Assembly (NCBI GenBank): GCA_946481035.1
Contig: CAMLNK010000107.1
Coordinates: forward strand, 1 to 8,875
Length of the DNA: 8,875 nucleotides
Reading direction: 5' to 3'
Source: an uncultured Dyadobacter sp.
GTDB taxonomy: Bacteria > Bacteroidota > Bacteroidia > Cytophagales > Spirosomataceae
Each line of letters begins with the position of its first letter. Positions within the stretch are counted from its first letter, which is position 1. Below, one piece after another: positions 5,904 to 8,875 of the stretch. Below the pieces are notes generated by a model, which saw only the letters and a program-made list of their open reading frames with translations, was not told where the DNA came from and did not search any database. The translations under genes and the position numbers were made by a program.

Positions 5904-6734
5904 CGGTTGCGACCGATCGATGATCCGGATCATGCCGAATGCCTCGCCAAAGCCGGTCTGCTGGTAAAACGGCGCCAATCCCTGGCCGGTGAAAAGCCCT
6001 ACCAAAGATCCCTGAGGCGCATTGGCATCGAGCCATCGCTTCACTTCCTTCATGACTGCCGAACCGACCTGTTTTCGCTGCCAGTCCCGATGCACCATCA
6101 CATCCTTGATATAGAAAAAGCTGAGACCATCTCCCAGTACCAGCGCACAACCTATCACTTCGCCGGTATCCGTGTCTTCTGCGGCTGCCACGAAAAGTGT
6201 GGCGTCCAGCTTCTGTTGAAGTTCCTCATCCGATTGCGTGTTCGTCCATCCAACCGATTCAGCGAGCTTGCGGTATTCGGCAGCTAAGAGCATACGCCCC
6301 AAGATTTTGACATTAGCCGGCAGAGGCTGTGACCGGCTTTCACTGCCCGAAGTTGCAGGCGCGGCGAAAGTAACATAATTGCCATTGAGATCTTTGATAA
6401 CATATTCTTCAAACCCCCACGGCTGTTTTTCCAGCTGCATCACTATTTGTGCATTCCGGTCCTGATGCAGCTGATACAGCTCACGGATATTTTTGACCCG
6501 TATCCACACGCATTGGCCGTGCATTCGGTCCGCGGCTTCGCTGTCCCGCGAGAACTGAACGAACGCCCCGTGCCAGCTGACACCGCCATGATTGGGCGGC
6601 GTGCCCCATGTCCAATGACCGGGAAAGCCCAGCACCTCGTGCCAGTATTTTACAGTCGCATCCACATCGTTAACCGACAATACAGGTTCGGCGTGTGATA
6701 TGAATGGTTCGGGTTTGTCATCGGCGGTTTGCAT
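5898..6734 (-). CDS. VOC-domain / GNAT N-acetyltransferase fusion protein
   Basis: A 278-residue cytoplasmic two-domain protein. Residues 13-126 are a vicinal-oxygen-chelate (glyoxalase/bleomycin-resistance) domain: SHAEPVLSVNDVDATVKYWHEVLGF at the start and EEYVIKDLNGNYVTFAAP (109-126) at the end. The position that carries a metal-binding Glu in glyoxalases is T122, so a binding role seems likelier than a metal enzyme. A Ser/Pro linker (127-141) leads to a GNAT domain (about 142-273) with the acetyl-CoA block DVMVHRDWQRKQVGSAVM (211-228) and the LAPFYQQTGF block (253-262). The usual first Gly of the pyrophosphate loop is Q222. The gene starts 18 bp after the ankyrin gene and is almost certainly co-transcribed with it. 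A drug- or metabolite-modifying role is inferred by analogy with bleomycin-binding VOC proteins and bleomycin acetyltransferases; the real substrate is unknown. Confidence 0.85.
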   Translation of the reverse strand: MQTADDKPEPFISHAEPVLSVNDVDATVKYWHEVLGFPGHWTWGTPPNHGGVSWHGAFVQFSRDSEAADRMHGQCVWIRVKNIRELYQLHQDRNAQIVMQLEKQPWGFEEYVIKDLNGNYVTFAAPATSGSESRSQPLPANVKILGRMLLAAEYRKLAESVGWTNTQSDEELQQKLDATLFVAAAEDTDTGEVIGCALVLGDGLSFFYIKDVMVHRDWQRKQVGSAVMKEVKRWLDANAPQGSLVGLFTGQGLAPFYQQTGFGEAFGMIRIIDRSQPP

Positions 6735-6752
6735 TGGAATTAAGTTATATGG

Positions 6753-8381
6753 TTATGCCGGCCACTTCAACGCCAGCACCCCCTCATGCCCGCGCCTCTC
6801 CGCCCAGGCACGCGGGCGCGCCCACGGCTTGTCGGTCGGCAAATGCGGGTCGGCGCCGTTTTCGAGCAGAAATTGTACCATTTCCGCTTTGCCGGCTTTG
6901 GCAGCCCAACCGAGTGGCGTGGTGCAATGCTGCTCATCGACCGCATCGATGTCGGCACCATGTTCGAGAAAAATCCGTGCGTTATGTATATCTCCCCGCT
7001 CCGCAAACCGATGCAAAGGAGTAATGCCCAGCCAGTTGCTAAAATTGGGATTCATGCCGCGCTGGAAGAGAAACTCTGTAAACTCGCGACTTTTGATCGC
7101 ATCCTGTGGGCCGCTGCTCCGCACGCCTACGCCAATATGTTTGGCGAGATCGGGTTGGTAATGCAGTATCAGGCGGACGAAATCCTCATTTCCCTGCCCT
7201 GCGGCCGTTTCCAATGCGGATGCATCGTCCGCAAGCGCCGGATTGGCTTTCAAAACCGCGGCGGCCGTTTGGATATCACCGTAATAGGCCAGTAAATCCA
7301 GTGACCGCGCCGCGCCATAGGAACACAGCAGGTTGATCATCGCCTGGTCGCCTCGCTCCAATGCCGCTGTAAGCGAATCCGCTGAACTTTCTACCGGCAC
7401 ATTAGGGTGTGCACCATGTTCCAGGAGCAGCTTCACTATTTCAATATGGTTGTACACCACCGCCGAATGCAGCGCATGGCCCATCGGTGCTATGCCCTCT
7501 TCCGGCAAGTTGGGGTCGGCGCCGTTTTCGAGCAGCAGCCTGACAATCGCCATTCTCCCGGCCATCGCTGCATTTTTCAGGGGCGTGCCTGATCCGGCGT
7601 AGTAAGTAACGTATTCAGAGGGCCTGTTCGCGAGCGACGGGTCCAGATCAAGCAGTGTTTTTACCCTTGCCTCATCCCCCTTCAATGCGGCCATGCAAAT
7701 GTCCACATATGCCCCCTTACCGACCAAATGCAGGTAAATATCGTTGGGCTTCCATTTCCAGTCGTCAGGTACGTCCCGCCAGCCGCGGTAGGAATAATCG
7801 CCGTTGGTGAGCTGGATAGGCCGCGCGCCGTCGGGCCGCCTGGCATTGATATCCGCCCCACGGGCCAGCAGTGCGTCGATCATCTCGGGCTGGCGCGACA
7901 TGGTGGCCCAATGAATCGGCTGATTACCTTCGTCGTCGGTAGCCTGAATGTACTCGTCGGAGCTGTTCAGCAAAATATTGAATGCATTAAAATCGCGGTT
8001 CCGGATAGCTGCGGCGATCTGTTTACCGGCTTCGGAGCCCTTGTGGCGGTGCAATGCACGTTCGAGAAGTTCTTCCATATTCGCGAAACCGCGGTCGCGC
8101 GCCATTTGAATGAGCGGGTCGCCGGTACCGGAATCCACCGGGCTTGCACCGTGCTGCAAAAGATATTCAGCCAATTGCAGCCGGTCGTTGGCCACGGCGA
8201 ACGACATTGGCGTGCGGTAATCGTAAGAACCACGCACGAGCGAAGGATCTTTTACCAACAGCTTTTTCACCGTTACGAGGTCTCCGTCGCGGGCGGCGCA
8301 GAACATTTGCCATACATCTGTCCCCAGCCCCGTGGACCAGAACAATGGTTCCTCTTTTTGAAGTGCAGGTGGCTGGGTCAT
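6753..8381 (-). CDS. Ankyrin-repeat protein, about 14 repeats
   Basis: A 542-residue protein with no signal peptide or membrane segment, built almost entirely of ankyrin repeats from about residue 22 to the C-terminus. Ankyrin repeats form solenoids that bind other proteins. Clear units include RTPMSFAVANDRLQLAEYLL (56-75), GNQPIHWATMSRQPEMIDAL (152-171), SGTPLKNAAMAGRMAIVRLL (264-283), GHALHSAVVYNHIEIVKLLL (301-320), GITPLHRFAERGDIHNARIF (452-471) and TTPLGWAAKAGKAEMVQFLL (487-506); others are degenerate. Residues 183-222 break the pattern with an aromatic-rich insertion (GDYSYRGWRDVPDDWKWKPN, 194-213). The last unit (518-540) ends in WPA. No enzymatic domain is seen. It heads a two-gene unit with the VOC-GNAT gene and is divergent from a GNAT gene. 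ATG 8381 is the first Met of the frame and precedes the first repeat by about 20 residues. I found no firm promoter for it. Confidence 0.9.
   Translation of the reverse strand: MTQPPALQKEEPLFWSTGLGTDVWQMFCAARDGDLVTVKKLLVKDPSLVRGSYDYRTPMSFAVANDRLQLAEYLLQHGASPVDSGTGDPLIQMARDRGFANMEELLERALHRHKGSEAGKQIAAAIRNRDFNAFNILLNSSDEYIQATDDEGNQPIHWATMSRQPEMIDALLARGADINARRPDGARPIQLTNGDYSYRGWRDVPDDWKWKPNDIYLHLVGKGAYVDICMAALKGDEARVKTLLDLDPSLANRPSEYVTYYAGSGTPLKNAAMAGRMAIVRLLLENGADPNLPEEGIAPMGHALHSAVVYNHIEIVKLLLEHGAHPNVPVESSADSLTAALERGDQAMINLLCSYGAARSLDLLAYYGDIQTAAAVLKANPALADDASALETAAGQGNEDFVRLILHYQPDLAKHIGVGVRSSGPQDAIKSREFTEFLFQRGMNPNFSNWLGITPLHRFAERGDIHNARIFLEHGADIDAVDEQHCTTPLGWAAKAGKAEMVQFLLENGADPHLPTDKPWARPRAWAERRGHEGVLALKWPA
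6847..6869 (-). repeat. 23-bp DNA repeat within the ankyrin gene, copy 1
   Basis: This 23-bp segment is identical to 7513-7535. Both encode the end of a repeat unit, LLENGADP (residues 505-512 here). Most other repeat units in the gene share protein pattern but not DNA, so this identity points to more recent duplication or conversion between two units. Confidence 0.6.
7513..7535 (-). repeat. 23-bp DNA repeat within the ankyrin gene, copy 2
   Basis: Identical in DNA to 6847-6869 and in the same register of its ankyrin unit, encoding LLENGADP (residues 283-290). The copies lie 666 bp apart in direct orientation, so recombination between them would remove 222 codons in frame. Confidence 0.6.
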
Positions 8382-8382
8382 C

Positions 8383-8412
8383 TTGGCGTGGGTCGGATTT
8401 GATGTACTTTTG
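8383..8412 (+). promoter_or_regulatory. Candidate promoter P1 of the GNAT gene
   Basis: TTG (8383-8385), a 19-nt spacer and TACTTTTG (8405-8412), a full match to TAnnTTTG. Transcription would start near 8418, inside the 10-bp palindrome CGAAGCTTCG (8415-8424), giving a leader of about 41 nt. The palindrome is well placed to act as an operator, though it could be chance. Confidence 0.5.
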
Positions 8413-8443
8413 CGCGAAGCTTCGTGTAGTTAGTTATTTTTTG
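8409..8443 (+). promoter_or_regulatory. Alternative promoter P2 of the GNAT gene
   Basis: TTTG (8409-8412), a 22-nt spacer and TATTTTTTG (8435-8443), which has one extra T compared with TAnnTTTG. It would give a leader of about 10 nt. It shares its -33 element with the -7 box of P1, so the two could not be used at once. Weaker than P1. Confidence 0.3.
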
Positions 8444-8458
8444 TATGAAATAAAAGAA

Positions 8459-8872
8459 ATGGATTTGATCGAAATTCAAAAAGTTAATGCGGATGACCTC
8501 ATCGAAATCAGGCACCAGGTATTGTGGCCGGACAAGCCCCGCGAGTTTGTAAAAGTACCTGAGGACGAACATGGTATCCACTTCGGTTTATATGATGACG
8601 GGGTAATGGTCTCGGTTATTTCCCTGTTCGCCGACGGGCGAGACATCCGATTCAGAAAATTCGCGACATTACCCGACTTTCAGGGCAAGGGGCTGGGTTC
8701 TAAACTTCTGCAACACGCCATCGCGTACGTGCAGGCACGAGGATACGCACGTATGTGGTGCGACGCACGCACCGATGCCCTCGGCTTTTACGAGCGTTTT
8801 CACTTCACAAAGTTCTCTGAACCCTTTTTCAAGGAACATATCGAATATTACAAAATCGAGCGGATGCTTTGA
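8459..8872 (+). CDS. GNAT family N-acetyltransferase
   Basis: A 137-residue single-domain cytoplasmic acetyltransferase that should transfer acetyl from acetyl-CoA to an amine. The acetyl-CoA pyrophosphate loop is intact: FRKFATLPDFQGKGLGSKLL (65-84), with Q75-G-K-G-L-G80. A second conserved block, ALGFYERFHFTKF (107-119), carries the Tyr (Y111) that often acts as general acid in GNATs. The N-terminal part (RHQVLWPDKP, 18-27) resembles small GNATs of unknown substrate. Start: the frame is open far upstream, but ATG 8459 follows two candidate promoters and begins the recognisable domain; upstream codons lie in the divergent ankyrin gene. It is divergent from the ankyrin/VOC-GNAT pair, separated by 77 bp, so shared control is possible. 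The C-terminus is complete (stop at 8870-8872). Confidence 0.88.
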   Translation: MDLIEIQKVNADDLIEIRHQVLWPDKPREFVKVPEDEHGIHFGLYDDGVMVSVISLFADGRDIRFRKFATLPDFQGKGLGSKLLQHAIAYVQARGYARMWCDARTDALGFYERFHFTKFSEPFFKEHIEYYKIERML

Positions 8873-8875
8873 TAG

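Noticed and set aside
5859..6287. Plus-strand open frame of 142 codons over the VOC-GNAT gene end
   Set aside because: It starts before the convergent hairpin and runs antisense to the GNAT domain, whose motifs are clear.
6786..7295. Plus-strand open frames opposite the ankyrin gene
   Set aside because: Repeat genes with high G+C at third positions give long antisense frames; the ankyrin pattern on the minus strand is unmistakable.
1..8875. CRISPR array, insertion sequence, tRNA or phage module
   Set aside because: I saw no regularly spaced repeats, transposase or integrase motifs, terminal repeats, or tRNA-like cloverleaf in either strand.

Overview
The window looks like a chromosomal segment from a member of the Bacteroidota, most likely a Cytophagales/Spirosomataceae-type bacterium (Dyadobacter-like is my guess from protein style). 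The evidence is a PorV-type outer-membrane protein of the type IX secretion system, which is confined to this phylum; upstream regions that match the Bacteroidota promoter consensus (TTG/TTTG at -33, TAnnTTTG at -7); mostly poor Shine-Dalgarno sequences; and exported proteins whose mature form probably begins with Gln. Coding density is high, and I see no rRNA, tRNA, CRISPR array, insertion sequence or phage gene.

Layout: (1) 1-999, minus strand: porV-like gene, cut at its 3' end by the window edge. (2) 1099-2076, minus strand: a phytanoyl-CoA dioxygenase (PhyH) family Fe(II)/2-oxoglutarate oxygenase, divergent from (3) 2227-3072, plus strand: a cupin-HTH AraC-family regulator. Their ~100-bp shared control region has a -7 box on each strand and a half-site-like motif repeated three times at exact 21-bp spacing, so the pair looks like a regulator with its local target. 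(4) 3156-3803, plus strand: a 2H phosphoesterase of the 2'-5' RNA ligase/LigT superfamily with its own likely promoter. (5) 3967-5838, plus strand: an exported gamma-glutamyltransferase-family Ntn hydrolase whose nucleophile is kept but whose substrate-pocket motifs differ from classical GGT.

After a perfect 12-bp hairpin between convergent genes come two minus-strand genes 18 bp apart: (7) 6753-8381, a 542-residue protein made almost wholly of ankyrin repeats, is upstream of (6) 5898-6734, a VOC (glyoxalase/bleomycin-resistance fold) domain fused to a GNAT acetyltransferase. (8) 8459-8872, plus strand: a small stand-alone GNAT acetyltransferase, divergent from the ankyrin gene.

I do not see one coherent large system. 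Secretion (PorV), an oxygenase with its regulator, an RNA phosphoesterase, a secreted amidase-like enzyme and an ankyrin/VOC-GNAT pair are mostly independent units. The most promising leads are the phased operator between the PhyH and AraC genes, the VOC-GNAT fusion behind an ankyrin gene, and the atypical active-site region of the GGT homologue. All family calls come from reading the translations; no database search was run.
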